Positions 20,215 to 31,917 of a DNA stretch of 64,000 bases are shown here, in pieces. Each line of letters begins with the position of its first letter. Positions within the stretch are counted from its first letter, which is position 1. The notes under the pieces are model-generated. The model saw nothing but the letters and a program-made list of their open reading frames with translations. It ran no database searches and was not told where the DNA came from. The position numbers and the translations under genes are program-made. Origin of the DNA: Lunularia cruciata (lineage: Eukaryota > Streptophyta > Marchantiopsida > Lunulariales > Lunulariaceae); contig OX419761.1 in assembly GCA_948567375.1 (NCBI GenBank), forward strand, positions 44,704,501 through 44,768,500, in the 5' to 3' direction.

Positions 20215-20826
20215 TGTGGCACTTTAGAGTCTATGTATGACTTATGTGTGAGTTGTGCTTTTATAGTGTATGATGTTGACAACGATGTATGTTGTGTAGC
20301 GATGTATATACGCACGACAGCTGTCACGCCATTTGTAGTTCCGCATCTAGCTGCTCGGACACCGGAGTTCCAGTGATAGTAGTTAGAGTTATTCTAGTAG
20401 TTTCTCAAGGACTACTTTCCGACAGTCTGATTTGGTGTTTTGGGTACTGACTTCATGGTGGGGCCCACCGTCACTTTGCACCGTTCACACCGTCGAGTGT
20501 GCCATCAATGGGACCGTTAGGGTTCCAGTGCTAGCTCGAGTGCACTTCTCTGATGTTGAGCCTTCGAGTTCTTGGCTATGGTGGACAGAGGCCGGCGAGC
20601 GTCACCTGGATTCTCTATGCTTGAGTGGGTGTGGCTTGACTGTAATCAGTGCCCAGTTGTTGGCAGTTTATAGAGTGACAGATCAAGTACTGATCTAAGT
20701 TGAGTTGAGTTGAGAGTGTTAAGCAATCTGATTATTGTGGCACTTTAGAGTCTATGTATGACTTATGTGTGAGTTGTGCTTTTATAGTGTATGATGTTGA
20801 CAGTGATGTATGTTGTACGCACGACA
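20215..20826 (+). repeat. 3' terminal structure X-GC-L-X of MT1
   Basis: Segment X (20215-20319) starts TGTGGCAC after the polypurine tract and ends CGCACGACA. Then come GC, segment L (20322-20734), and a second X (20736-20826) shortened by about 16 bases. The X/L joint is CGACAGCTGTCA here, and TGACAGCTGTCA in MT2. The outer end of the element is the end of the second X, followed by the duplication AGGC. Confidence 0.8.
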
Positions 20827-21075
20827 AGGCCAAGATCATTCCACACAAGACATTTGACCTTGTCCGACACTCATTGATGGCACAGAGGAATATGAAGTGG
20901 AGCGGATTCTCCAAAAATGCATGTGTGGTACTCGCCATCCATGGGTGGACTGTCTAGTCTAATGGAAAGGTTACCCCCTCTTTGAAGCAACTTGGGAGCC
21001 CGCTGCCAATTTGGCACATGCACTGGTGTTGGTGCAAGCATTTGAGCAACAATTGCACAATGAGGACATTGCGTC
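20827..21075 (+). pseudogene. Chromodomain tail of B1 integrase
   Basis: This continues the B1 integrase interrupted at 13163. It matches the B2 tail at 42963-43213: EEYEVERILQK, a PRVEYLVQWKGYP-type strand (here with a stop) and the ATWEP-like helix, ending at a TAA near 21078. Chromodomains read methylated histone H3 and steer integration. Stops and substitutions make this copy inactive. Confidence 0.8.
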
Positions 21076-21093
21076 TTAAAAGGAGGGAGGTCT

Positions 21094-21835
21094 GTAATAC
21101 CAAGAGCTAGCCATATGATCTAGATGTGAAATTCAGTTTGGTAACATCTAGAATGATGTTATACATGATGGTCAAAATAGATAAGATAGAAGTATCACCA
21201 AAAGATGACTTCTACTAATAGGGTAGAAATCGAAATAGACTTGAGAACCTTAGAACCAATAGCTAGACATATGATTTAAAAGCAAGAATTGGTTTGGTAA
21301 CATCTGGAAGGATGTTACACATGATGGACTAAACAGATCAGAAATAGGTATCACCAAAAGGGGACTTCTACTAATAGAGTAGGAACCAAAATATGCCTGA
21401 TCTTTGAAGGCAATTTTAGAGGCCTAAACGGATGAATTAGGCCTCAAAAATGTGCAGATCCCCCCACCCTCCCAACAGAGGAAAGGGTGGCCTTTTCCTC
21501 CCCCCTGCTTTGTCTCATCAAGAGCTTTCCAATGGTACCTTACTCATGTGATTCTAATATTCCTACAAGAAGATTCTCTAAAAGATTCCCTCCGGTCAAA
21601 GCTTGTTTGACCAACCAGAAAGGACCTAGACCGGACATGTCACCCATCCAAGTAAGTAATCCAAGGGTGGAGCTTGCTGACATGTCACCTATCTATGTCC
21701 TTAATCCTATGGTGGAGCTTCCTTGGAGGAGATCCTCTTTGTCTATATAACAAAGAGAAGGTGCTCCTTTGGGGCATCGAATGTTTGAGTATGCAATTTG
21801 TATTTTCTCTCTTCTCTTGTCCTTGGAGTATTACA
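21094..21835 (+). repeat. 3' LTR of chromovirus B1
   Basis: It starts TGTAATACC after the purine-rich AAAAGGAGGGAGGTC and ends TATTACA, then the target copy AATTG. It has the same two ~136-base tandem units and TATA region as the 5' LTR. Several substitutions separate the pair, so the insertion is not recent. Confidence 0.93.
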
Positions 21836-22560
21836 AATTGTCATTGTGAAGAAAAATAATGGCAAGCTTTGGGTATGTGTGGATTACAAGAAGCTCAATG
21901 TTGTTACCAAGAAAGACTACTACCCATTGCCATTCATTGATGAGATCTTGGAGGAGGTTGCAGGTCATGATATAGTTTTGGAGATGGTTATAGTGGATAT
22001 AACCAAATCAAGATTGTGCCAGAGCATCAACAACTCACCACATTCACCACACCTTGGGGAACTTACGCTTTCAAGGTCATGCCTTTTGGGCTTTGCAATG
22101 CTCTAGCCACACTCCAACATGAACAAGGTATTTGAACCTTTCATTGGGAAATTTGTGAGAGACTTCATTGATGACTTTGTGTCTATGGGAGCAAGGAGGA
22201 GCACTTTGAGCACCTAATCAAGGTCTTGCAATGCTTGGATGAGGCAAATGCATCACTCAACCCAAAGAAGTGCATTTTTGGATGTGAAGAAGGTCTAATT
22301 TTGGGGCACATCATCTCCAAAGATGGAATAGTAGTTGATCCTGAGAAGGTGAGAAAAATCTCAGACCTTCCATTCCCTTCAAGCTTGACAAAGTTACGCC
22401 AATTCTTGGGGATAGTTGGATACTATAGGAGGTTCATCTTCTCATTTTCCAACAAAGCTTATGCATTGACCATCTACATGAAGAAGGGTGTAGATTACAT
22501 GGTGATTTTGGAGGACAAGGAGGCTCTCAAAGCTTTTTAGGAGCTCAAGCAATCCCTTGT
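21836..22560 (+). pseudogene. C-terminal reverse transcriptase of gypsy A
   Basis: The frame continues the RT broken at 5661: VKKNNGKLWVCVDYKKLN, DYYPLPFIDEILEEVAG, then frame changes within the GYNQI..TTFTTPWG region and MPFGLCNA. FVRDFIDDFV holds the catalytic DD (near 22150-22185). The thumb reads CLDEANASLNPKKCIFGCEEGLILGHIISKDG and KLRQFLGIVGYYRRFI. A stop at 22538-22540 ends the frame. Inactive. Confidence 0.85.
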
Positions 22561-23205
22561 TGTAGCTCCAATTCTTGCTAAACCTGATCAGAGTAAGCTT
22601 TTCATCCTCTACATTGATGTTCTAATGTAGCTATAGGATGCACTCTTAGTCAATTAGACCACGATGGGCATGATCATCCAATAGCTTATGCTAGTAGGCA
22701 TATGGTTTCAGCAGAGAAGGACTACTCTGTCATGGAGAGAGAAGGGTTTAGGGTTGCAGTGATCTTTGGTCTCAAGAAGTTTAGACACTACTTGATTGGA
22801 GGGAAAGCCACCATTGTCACAGATCACAAGGCTTTGAAGTACATCTTCAACAAGCCTAATGTTGATGGGAGACTAGCAAGGTGGATGATACTCTTGTCTG
22901 AGGATGACTGCACCATTGAGGATAGGCCAAGAAAGAAACATGCAAATGTTGATTTGTTATCTAGGGCCTATGATCATGATGGAGATGAGCCAATGGATGA
23001 TTCCTTTCCGGATGAGGAGCTCATGACAATCTCAATCACTCAAGAGGTTCCAATGGAGTACAAGGAGATTGTGGATTTTGTGACAAGAGGTAACTATCCA
23101 AAAGGGATGCATGCTAGGGAGAGGAAGGCCCTTGCAGCAAGATCTAAACCTTACACAATGGTGGAGGATATTATTTTTCACCAAGGAGCAGATGGTCTAC
23201 TTTGA
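22561..23205 (+). pseudogene. RNase H and linker of gypsy A
   Basis: RNase H removes the RNA strand during reverse transcription. The first part is broken (LFILYIDVLM, then stops near 22628). The rest is open: MEREGFRVAVIFGLKKFRHYL, the VTDHKALKYIF box with a catalytic Asp, and KHANVDLLSRAY. A linker with MEYKEIVDFVTRGNYPKG follows, as in Athila/Tat-type elements before integrase. Stop at 23203-23205. Confidence 0.8.
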
Positions 23206-24333
23206 AGAGCAGTGGGTAAGGAAGAGTCTATCCTACTTATAAAGGAGTTTCATAATGGTTTAGTGTGTGGAGGACACTTTGCAGGAAAGGCGACTGCTTT
23301 CAAGATTTAAGATGTAGGTTACCATTGGAGAGGGATTTTCAAGGATTGTCTTGATTATTGCAAAACTTGTCATGTTTGTCAAGCTCTCGCTAGAAAGTCT
23401 ACATCCACTCCACCACTGAGATCAATTCCATTGCTAAGACCTTTTGAGAAGTGGGGAATTGATTTTGTAGGTCCTCTTAATAGAACCACAAGGAACAATC
23501 GGTACATTGTAGTAGTTACTGATTACCTTACTAAGTGGGTTGAGACTAGACCATTGAGGACAAAAATGGACCAAAATGAAGATGAACTAGGTAGATTTCT
23601 ATATGAATGCATTATCACTAGGTTTGGATGCCCTTTGGAGTTAGTTTTTGATAGAGGAGGAGAGTTTATAGGAAGCATTACTACAGCCATGCTACAACAT
23701 TTCTTTATCACACATAGAGTAACTACATCTTATAAGCCAAATTCCAATGGCTTGGCAGAGAGAACCAATCAGACCTTGTGCATGATGTTGGCCAAAGATG
23801 CAGAAATGGAGGGGGCTAAACATCATTGGGACAAGAGGATTCATGCATTTTTGTGGGAGTACAGGACAACCATGAAGACTTCCACCAGGTATTCTCCATT
23901 TTAATTGGTATATGGTATTGAGTCTACCTTATCTAATCACTTTGATCTTCCTACCTTCCAAAGCATTCATAAGAGATTGAAGAAAGCACAAGGAGGTGAT
24001 GTAGAGAAGTCAAGGAAGGATCAACTCATGGAGTTGGAAGAGGCAAGAGCAGTTGTTATGGTTTGAGTGGAGCAAGCCCAAAGGAAACAAAAGGAGAACT
24101 ATGACAAGAGGCAAGGCAAGAAGAAGGTGGAGCCTTTCAAAGAAGGTGATTGGGTAATGTTGTTTGATTCTATTTGATTCAAGAGAGTGCAAAAGAAGTT
24201 TTTGCCTAAATACTTTGGACCTTTCATAGTGGAGAAGATGTGGGGCAATTACACCTATGATCTCAAGGAGTTAGGAAGAAGACACTTTGATAGGATTAAC
24301 CATGATAAGTTGAAGATGTACCATAAAAGGTAG
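23206..24333 (+). pseudogene. Integrase of gypsy A
   Basis: The HHCC finger is recognisable (HNGLVCGGHFAGKATAFK, CKTCHVCQ). The core 23431-23904 holds D in WGIDFVGPL, D in LVFDRGGEF and E in SNGLAERTNQ. After a stop at 23902-23904 the C-terminal part runs on with GDWVMLFDS, KKFLPKYFGPFIVEK and HDKLKMYHKR. No chromodomain follows. Four stops in the frame make it inactive. Confidence 0.87.
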
Positions 24334-24381
24334 AGAGACCTTCACTTTGAGGACAAAGTGAAAACTTAGTCCGAGGGTAAA

Positions 24382-25012
24382 TGTAACACCTATTTGTGCA
24401 TGTGTGTGGTATTGTGATATTTAACTTGGTATTACAAGTATTTTAGAGATTTTATTTATATAGAGATAAAGGATGGTTCTACATAAGTCATGATAAGCTA
24501 GAGTTAGTCATAGCTAAGATAGAGGGGACCTTACTTTAGAGGAGGTGGAAAAGATGAGCACTACTATTTTGGATTCTAGTGTGTTGACTTGGTATTATTC
24601 CTAGGTGTTTGGCTTTGAGGAAAGAGTTGAGAACTCTTGGGCCCGCAAGCCTTTTTGTTTTGGATTCTTCTTTAGTCCAAGGATAGCCCATGTGAAGGAA
24701 TCCTTGACTTAGTGGTTGGGTCAAGATAAGATCACATGCTAGCCTAGTAACTTGAGTTACTCTAGTAATTAGTAACTTTGGTACGTAACTATTTCACAAG
24801 TATATAAACAAGAAGTGAGGAGGTACTTATGATCCTTTCATTTGCAACTATCTCTCTCTCATTGAGTTCTCTAGTGAGCAATGTCTTGAGTCTTGGAGTG
24901 TTAGCCTTGGAGGAGTATGATGGAGTTGGGGTTCCTTGCCTTCTTAGTCCATGGTGTGCTACCATAATAGCCATCAGAGGTTCATCTTGAGTGAGAGATA
25001 GGCCGACTCACA
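24382..25012 (+). repeat. 3' LTR of gypsy A
   Basis: It starts TGTAACACC after GAGGGTAAA (a weak purine tract) and ends GACTCACA. It lacks the inverted block and one more segment found in the 5' LTR. A TATATAAA box is at 24801. The next bases, GGTC, repeat the left flank. Confidence 0.9.
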
Positions 25013-26933
25013 GGTCCTGTCAGCATTCAACCCAAAGTAAGGAGACTTTGTCTCAAGGATGCTCAACCCAAGGCAAGGACATTGTAACAACTTTCCTTTG
25101 GGTTGGACATTCAAGAAGGTGCTGCACATAAAAATGGTTGGCCTATGAGCGGGGGAAATTGACATTGGCAAGAGCATGCACAAGGTGTGATTTCTTGGTA
25201 GAAGCTCAAAGTGAAGAAAGATTGAGGTGACATGCCACTATAAAATTTAGGATAGAGATGAAGAGATGACAAGTAATTTCCCATCATCATTAAGGAGTCG
25301 TCCTGAGGGAGATCAAGGAAAAGGGAGTGTAGTAAGAGATGTGTTTGTGCATTGAGAGGAAGTCAAGAGAGTTAGTCTGGGAGTAGGGCAAAAGAATAAT
25401 CACCAACCCAGAATGGAGGAGAGTAAGATGGAAGGTGGAAAGAAGAACTTGAAATTTGTAGTGAGAAATCATACAATATAGAGGTTGGATGTGATTGTAA
25501 GAATCACAGTCTTGAGCAGGCTTTGGATCATATTTCTGGCATGGAACTAGAACCTTAGTTTTCTAGTTTTCATGATCAAGATCATTGAGAGTAAGTGTCT
25601 GGACAGACCCAGAGGATAAGAGAGGAAATCCAGCTCAATGGACAGAGTCGGATTGGAGGTTAGTACTCCAAAGAGAGGCAGATGAGGAGCAAGGAGCCAC
25701 ATTCTTGGAGAGAGGAGAGGTAGTTGAAGAAACCCAAGAGGTGCAAGGCGCCTTTTCTTCAAAATGCACAAAGAATGGTTATAAAGTTGAGAGTTACAAG
25801 GACCCTGTGAGGAGAGGCATCATAGTAGCAATGATGGTTATCTTCAAGCCAGAGCAAACCACTTTATGTGATGAAACATCAAGCGGTCTTTTTCCATAAG
25901 ATGTATGCAGGGGAACCAATCAATTAAGCAAAGTGCTTTCATCAACGCACAAGATAGATTGTGTGGAATTTTGAGGGATAAGTCACCTCCACACTTTTAT
26001 TTGGGATTGAATCTGTTGAATGCGGCAGAACAACACAAGATGGTGTTGCACTTCCATCCCAACTTAAGGAGAGATGTTGATGCGGAGAAGCAGCAATACA
26101 TTCTTCATATCTGGAGCAATGACGAGTACTACATGCAGATAGGCCAGAGCATGCAATTGGCGGTGAATGTTCCAAAGTCAAAGAAGAGGAGTCAACCAAA
26201 AGACAAAGTAGCAGCAACAAGACCTTGGAAGACCAAGAAAGTAAACCCAAAGAAGGACCTGGTGGTAATCGCATCATCAGGAGAAGAATCAGAAGGGGAA
26301 GCTTAGTACAAGTCAGAAGACTTGGAGAGAAAGGAAGAACCCAAACTCACATTGCAGAGTGGAGATGCAACCGGTACCAGAGGAGGAAGAGGGAAAGTTG
26401 GAGGTGGTAGAAGAAGATTCCAAAGAAAGAGGAAGAGGAGGTTATCATTCAAAGAGGTATCCACTCCAGAAGAAATGTGACGTATGAGGTGGGGCTGAGT
26501 AGAAGAAGAGAAATGAAAAGTGGAAGTTTGGGAAGCAAGGAATCCATTCCAATAAGGCAACTTTGGCTGAGGAGAAGAGTGTCAGGCAAAGAAGAAACAA
26601 AGAAGGAGAAAAGGCCGCAAGTAGAAGTGATCAAAGCGGAAGAGTAGAGGATCTATGGGAGATTGTATGCTCACTGCTGATAAAGTTGGAGGAGAGGAAG
26701 AAAGAGATACAGTTGGAGTATCCAGAGGTAAAGACTAGGTTGCAAGTGTTGGCAAGGTTGGAAAAAGAGAACTTGGAGTTGAAGGAGAGTATAACCCAAG
26801 GAGAGGTGCAAAGAGAGGTATTATGAGTAGATACAGTAGTACTGAATCAAGTAATTGAGAACTTAAAGAGAGAAGTGGGAAGTAAAGAGAGAGTAATAGA
26901 GCAAAATGTAAAGAGAGAGTAATAGAGCAAAAT
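25013..26933 (+). mobile_element. LLTR copy A, continuation after gypsy A, with decayed LTR ORF
   Basis: The stretch continues the LTR begun at 784. It encodes pieces of the same protein as the LTR at 58291-62103: 25585-25899 holds GNPAQWTESDWRLVLQREADEE, TFLERGEVVEETQEVQ and CTKNGYKVESYKDPVRRGII; 25905-26306 holds HFYLGLNLLNAAEQHKMVLHFHPNL and YYMQIGQSMQLA. A Lys/Glu-rich coiled-coil part follows (26563-26826). Frames are broken in several places. At 26882-26933 a 26-base unit (GTAAAGAGAGAGTAATAGAG...) is repeated twice in tandem. The copy is cut by element D. Confidence 0.7.
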
Positions 26934-27689
26934 AGAGAAATAGGAGAAGGGAAGGTCACATTGGAAACTCTTGCTCAAGGAGAACTCCACATCCCTAGTT
27001 TTAGCTTGGCTTTGATATTTATAGGAAACTTGGGTACAAGGCTCTCAAGAAGCTTCCAAGAAAGGGTCCTTCTAGAAGCCACTTACTTGGAGTGCAAGCT
27101 TAGCTAGCCATTTATTTAGCATGCAAGCTAAGCTAGACATCAAGTTGGCATACATGTTACTCAACCCTTGGAAAGTTCTTAGAAACTTCTAACCAAGAAT
27201 CTTTATGGTGCTTCTAGAACATTCTTAGAGTTTCTTAGCTACTTATTAATTCTACAACCAATTAGCTATATTTAGTTTCCACTAACTCCATATTATCACA
27301 TATTCCCTAATTGCTAACTAGTGACATCTTTGTTGTCATAGAATCTTCAAACTCTTTTATAACCGCTAGAGATGAGAAAGATGTTCTCATGTGGCATTGT
27401 GAAGAGGATACCATTTCCAAAGGATCTTATATTTAGTACATCTGTGGTTGCCAGATTGGATGTTGCAATGTACAAATATATGGTCAACTTTGTATTCTTC
27501 ATGATTGTTAATAGTGATTGGAAGAGGAGAAGGTTGAAGACAAGTAAGAGAGGATAATAGGTCAGAGACTTAGCTTGGTGCAAGGACATAGAGAGCCTAG
27601 ACAAGAAGGTAGAAGTATGAGTGATATGAGATGATGGTGGAGCAAAAAGAGAATCTAGAACAAGTAGATCTTGCTCATAATTAGAGAAG

Positions 27690-30300
27690 AAGGGAGAGAA
27701 GCTTGTACTTGCCTACTTAGAATTATTGAAGGCATACTTGGTAGCCATAATACAAGTATCCAAATAATTATGATAGTGCTGATAAAAGAACATAACATAT
27801 CTTCCAAAGTGGTATTTTCTTGTTGTGTACCTAGAATTTTGAGGATGATAGGCTATAAAGGCAAGCTTGGTGTTGAGAAGTTTGAAAATTACTTGCCAAA
27901 TTTACCAATAACTTGAGGATTATGATTAGAGGTGAGAACCCAATGCATCTATTTGTGTTTGAAGACCATAATGAAGTAAATTTGGGACAATCTTGGAGCA
28001 TCCTTGGTATCTATGGTGAGTGTCAAGTGAATCTACTTGCTAAACTTATCTTCAACCATCACAATTATTGTATGACCTTGATCTGTCTTTGGCAAGGATG
28101 TGATGAGGTCTATACTTGCATGTTCCCATCAATAAGTGGCAATTTGGAGTGGTTGAAGTAGTCCACTTGGTTTCTAGTTGTTAGCCATGTTCCTTTGATA
28201 GCTCTCACAAGTTTGGACAAATTCTCAAACCTATTGTGTCATGTTTTGCCCCCACTATTGAAATTCTAGAATACTCAAGGTCTTTTCCACAACCATGTGA
28301 CCAACAATTGGTAAGGTGTGCACTTCTTGAAGTTGCCCAAGTCATACATCTCCCATAGTTTGAACATAGATTTGGTTCTCATAAAATAGAAGGTTATCTT
28401 TGAATAAAAAATTATTGTACTCCTTGTCATATGTTGCAAGGTAACTTTGGACAAGATGAAAGAAAGAATTGTGTTGTAAAGTAGTCTTGAATTTTTTTGT
28501 ACCTTAGCATCCATAAAAAATGTGGTGATTGATGTTATTATGGGAGATTTAAGAAGAATCTTCAAATTAGATCATTGTGAAAATATATCATGAATGACAT
28601 AAAATTTCCAAGCTTAATATCAAAAAATTTAATTTGTTCCTCCCATCAATAATGCCAACTCTTCATGTGTTCCAAATGTAAAGTCTACAACAAGGGTTTA
28701 TAATTTGTTTGCATTATCACTTGTTTTCCCAAGAGGTAATTTCTTTGCACCTTTGTTTCATATACCATTACAAGTTATTCTTGATCACAAATGGAATTAT
28801 TCCTTTTTTTGTTTTAGTTGTTGAAATAGAAAGGCAATGGAATGCAATCCATCCAAAAGTTCTTGGTGGATCACAATTCCTATTGCAAAGTTAGAAACAA
28901 CAAATTCAACCATGCAAGGTAGTAGAGGATTATATGGTTGGAGGATGGGTATTGAAGACACCATAACCTTAACTTTGAATTCTTCTTCTTGCTTGGTAGT
29001 CCATTCAAAGCTTGCTATCTTTCTTGGACATTAGCAAATAGTGTGGCCACATGATCATAATAATGGATGAACCATCAATAAAACTTGCCAATCCATTAAA
29101 CCCCCAAACCTCCATGGCATTCTTAGGAGTAGGCCAATTAGTAATGGTCTTGATATTCTCCTCTTCTATCTTGATCCCCTTTGCTTAAACCTTATGGCCA
29201 AAGAAGGTAACTTCCTTTTGACAAAAGATACACTTGGACTTCTTGCATTAGAACTTCCATTCTCATAATCATTGTAAGACTTATCACATATTGTCCTTGT
29301 GTGCTACCTCTATCTTACTACATCTTTCAAAATTAAAATTTCATTCATGAACACTACTGCATGTCAATCCAATAGTGTGTCTAATACCTAATACATTTGA
29401 TCCATGAAGATTGCAAAAGCATAAGTGAGCCTAAAAAGTAAAACTCTCCATTAAAATACCTATATGTTGTACAAAAGGGAAGTCCTTTGCATGCCTTCTC
29501 CATCAATTGGAATCAACCAATAGCCACTTTGAAGATCCAACTTGGAAAAGTATCATGTGCCACTTAATTGATCCAATTCAAGGTAAGCAATATTTATTCT
29601 TCATGGTTTGTTTATTAGGACCATGGTAGTCAATATATAATTAAAGCACTCCATCCTTCTTTGGTACAAATAGTATGATACTTCCCAAGGAGACGTACTA
29701 TCTCTTATAAAATCCTTTTCCAACAACTAAATCAATATTGTTCAATATTCTTCTGACTCTTTGATGGGAGTTGATAGATTGCTCTTTCACTAGAGTACAC
29801 CCTAGCAACAACTAGATCCTAAAGAGGGTAATCCATTTGGAAGGTCATTTAGAAATATGTCTACAAACTCTTGACTTATCTAATCAACTAGAGTTTTTGA
29901 GGCTTCTTGTCCTCATTATATTTTCCTTGCACAATTCACTTGTCCAATAGAAAAAATAAGTATATCTTCTTCCAAAGCTTGTTCTATAGTTGCTATATTG
30001 ATAAACTTCTCATCTTGGAGTTTACTACTCTTAGCTATATCTTGTTCAAGGTACCAAACAACCTAATCAATAATCCTTATCTTGGCATTGTGCTTGAATT
30101 TATCATCAGATCCAATCATATTGAACCCTATGATATTCAATCCAAAGAAGACCTAAAATGAATTGTAGTATAAAAGAGCTATTATAAATCTCCTATATTC
30201 TGAATACTCCTCGCAATCCTGAATGTCATAGGATGTAGGTTTAAAATGTAGAACCCCTTCTACCATTTGCCATCATCAGTTTGCTACCTAAAACTAGTTT
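27690..30300 (-). pseudogene. Pol remnant of gypsy D (RT, RNase H, integrase)
   Basis: Minus-strand reading gives, with many frame changes: RT LDLQSGYWLIPI, FRLTYAFAIFMD, VVFMNEIL (the catalytic box, degraded) and KCIFCQKEVTFFGHKV near 29640-29160; then NWPTPKNAMEVWGF; RNase H FEWTTKQEEEF and PILQPYNP...VEFVVSNFAIGIVI near 29010-28860; integrase ITSLPKTDQGHTIIVMVEDKFSK, HNPQVIGKF and ENTTLEDMLCSF near 28150-27750. These are standard gypsy blocks. Nothing here can be functional. Confidence 0.7.
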
Positions 30301-30499
30301 AATAGGAATTCATAATCCCTTTGCTAATTGTATGGACATGCAACTCTCAGAAATCTCACAATCAACCAAAATCCTACAACCACAATTAGATATTATATTT
30401 TGCAAGTGAATCCTATTGGAACAATAAGATTCCTAATAAATGGCTTGATATCTCTTACTAGGACTTTTTATTTCCCTAAACTTATGCCCCAAGAATTTT

Positions 30500-31450
30500 A
30501 TTGGGCATTATGTCAAGGTTATCCATTCCTAGTTGAACATTTGGCAATGCAATGTCCAACAATTAAAAAATACCACCATGTTATTGCAATTTTCTATGTT
30601 TGTAGTGCTAAGAAGTCTTAGTTGGATTGCATCAATCTCTATTGGTGCTAATTCTTCCACTTGTGTGTGGTGTATTTTTAGGTTCTAGTTCAAGACCAAG
30701 TTGTGGAAACCAAGCAATCAAAGTGCTTAGCCAATTGCATAGCTTCATCCAAATGTTTGGGCTCATGTATGGTAACTTGCAATTTGGTGTATGATTTTAA
30801 CCCTTCTTGTATATTTGGAATCTACATCATTATTTTTTGGAATTGGGTGATGTAGCTCCTTAGAGAACCAATTTACCTCAATTTTACCAATTTATCTTGT
30901 GTGGTTTGTGTAGCATTCATTGCTTGGAATCTCCCAATTATTGCACTCTTTAATTCTTCACATATCATACATTGGAGCAACATATTTCCATTAAGCTTTC
31001 TCTACCTAAAATTGGTAGCATAGTTTTGCCACTCTATCCTATTAGCTTGAAGCAAAAAGGATCAATCATTGTTCACCTAGAAGATTTGTAGCTTCAAAGT
31101 ATCACTCATAATGAATATAAGATTCTCCATTGCAATTGGTAAATTCTTGCCTTCAATTAGCTTAAGCTTTAGAAAGTGCACTTGATATTCTTCTTTTGGA
31201 AAGTTACTCTCTCTATTTCATTGATCCTCATAGTCTCTCTTCTCCAAACAATAAAGTAAGATGATCTATCTATTGTTGCATAGCCATGATAACTTTGAGC
31301 ATAACCACCGTGGCTATTACAACTCTACCAAAATACTTATTCAAAAATATCTATCTTAACACATAAATGTAACATGTCCACAATTCTCCATAAGTTACAA
31401 TTGGAAGGATCAAATGTTTATCAAATAAGGTAATTGGATTCAAATTTTGA
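30500..31450 (-). pseudogene. Gag remnant of gypsy D
   Basis: The minus strand gives retrotransposon-gag-like text: FLLQANRIEWQNYATNFR, MLLQCMICEELKSAIIGRF, TQTTQDKLVKLR, ITQFQKIMM and EPKHLDEAMQLAKHFD, then a decayed knuckle (GHCIAKC) near 30530. Frame changes are frequent. Identity rests on the overall pattern of helices and the downstream pol. Confidence 0.5.
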
Positions 31451-31917
31451 TAATGAATTGCATTAAAGTATGCTTTGGTAATACATGGACATGGAAATCT
31501 TGATGGTTTGGAGGAAATAGATTTGGTGGTCCATAGATTCCATCCATCCCATTCTTACTCTTATATAAATGTAAAAGATTGAGAGCAATAGGAGAATAAG
31601 AGATCACACTAGATACTCTCACTTGAGGGGAACTCCAAATAACTAGCTTAAGCTCAACTTTGATATTTATAGGCAACTTGGGTACAAGCTCCCAAGAAGC
31701 TTCCAAGGAAAGTTTCTTCTAGTTACCATCTTACTTGGTGTGCAAGCTTAGTTAGCCATCAACTTGGCATACAAGTTACTCAATGCTCCAAAAGTTCCTA
31801 GAAGCTTCTCACCAAGAAGCTTCCTGGATGCTTTTTAAATATTCTTAGAGTTTCCTAGCTATATGTTAATTCTACCACTTGTAAGTTATATTTAGCTTCT
31901 ACTAACTCCATATTACA

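Larger units (their letters stand above)
13164..20826 (+). mobile_element. MT1: methyltransferase-encoding Ty3/gypsy element with RT/RNase H deleted
   Basis: The element starts TGTCACGCC and ends CGCACGACA, with AGGC on both sides (13160-13163 and 20827-20830). Order: segment L (13164-13583), leader, one long frame coding gag, protease, cytosine methyltransferase, integrase and PHD finger (14860-20046), G-rich tract, then X, GC, L, X. Compared with MT2 it lacks 2158 bases (MT2 50235-52392), which removes methyltransferase motifs IX-X, all RT and RNase H. It sits in the integrase C-terminus of B1, just before the chromodomain. It cannot reverse transcribe alone. Confidence 0.92.
5662..21835 (+). 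mobile_element. Chromovirus B1 (Ty3/gypsy with chromodomain)
   Basis: The element runs from TGTAATACC (5662) to TATTACA (21835), flanked by the perfect 5-bp duplication AATTG. LTRs are 5662-6398 and 21094-21835. It has an exact initiator-Met primer site, gag with CCHC, protease, RT, RNase H, integrase and a C-terminal chromodomain. It is inserted in the RT of gypsy A and is itself split by an LLTR solo LTR (9169-11061) and by element MT1 (13164-20826). Without these it is about 6.6 kb. It is defective through many stop codons. Confidence 0.95.
945..25012 (+). mobile_element. Ty3/gypsy element A (tRNA-Asp-primed type), split by nested insertion B1
   Basis: The element is bounded by LTRs 945-1774 and 24382-25012 that start TGTAACACC and end CTCACA. 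The flanks read GGTC on both sides, a probable 4-bp target duplication. The internal order is primer-binding site, an upstream CCHC ORF, gag with CCHC, protease, RT, RNase H and integrase, all degraded. No chromodomain follows the integrase. The Asp-like primer site and the protease DEGSAVN motif suggest the Athila/Tat side of Ty3/gypsy; this is inference from family knowledge. Chromovirus B1 (5662-21835) sits inside the RT, so only about 7.9 kb belongs to A itself. Confidence 0.9.
26935..31917 (-). mobile_element. Decayed gypsy element D
   Basis: Two similar blocks, about 26935-27300 and 31570-31917, bracket a minus-strand gag-pol. They share long runs such as TGATATTTATAGG.AACTTGGGTACAAG and end ...CTCCATATTA(T)CA, so they are LTRs, the right one being the 5' LTR. 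Inside, in minus-strand order, lie gag, a poor CCHC, RT, RNase H and integrase. The outer borders on the left are approximate and I find no target duplication. Heavy frameshifting marks an old copy. Confidence 0.72.

Noticed and set aside
20822-20831. A 5-bp target duplication for MT1 and MT2
   Set aside because: Extending either duplication by one base gives a mismatch in both cases (CAGGC/AAGGC and TAGGG/AAGGG); 4 bp fits both copies.
26882-26933. Two 26-base tandem units as a target duplication of element D
   Set aside because: The units are adjacent and belong to the LLTR coiled-coil region; nothing similar follows the right end of D at 31917.
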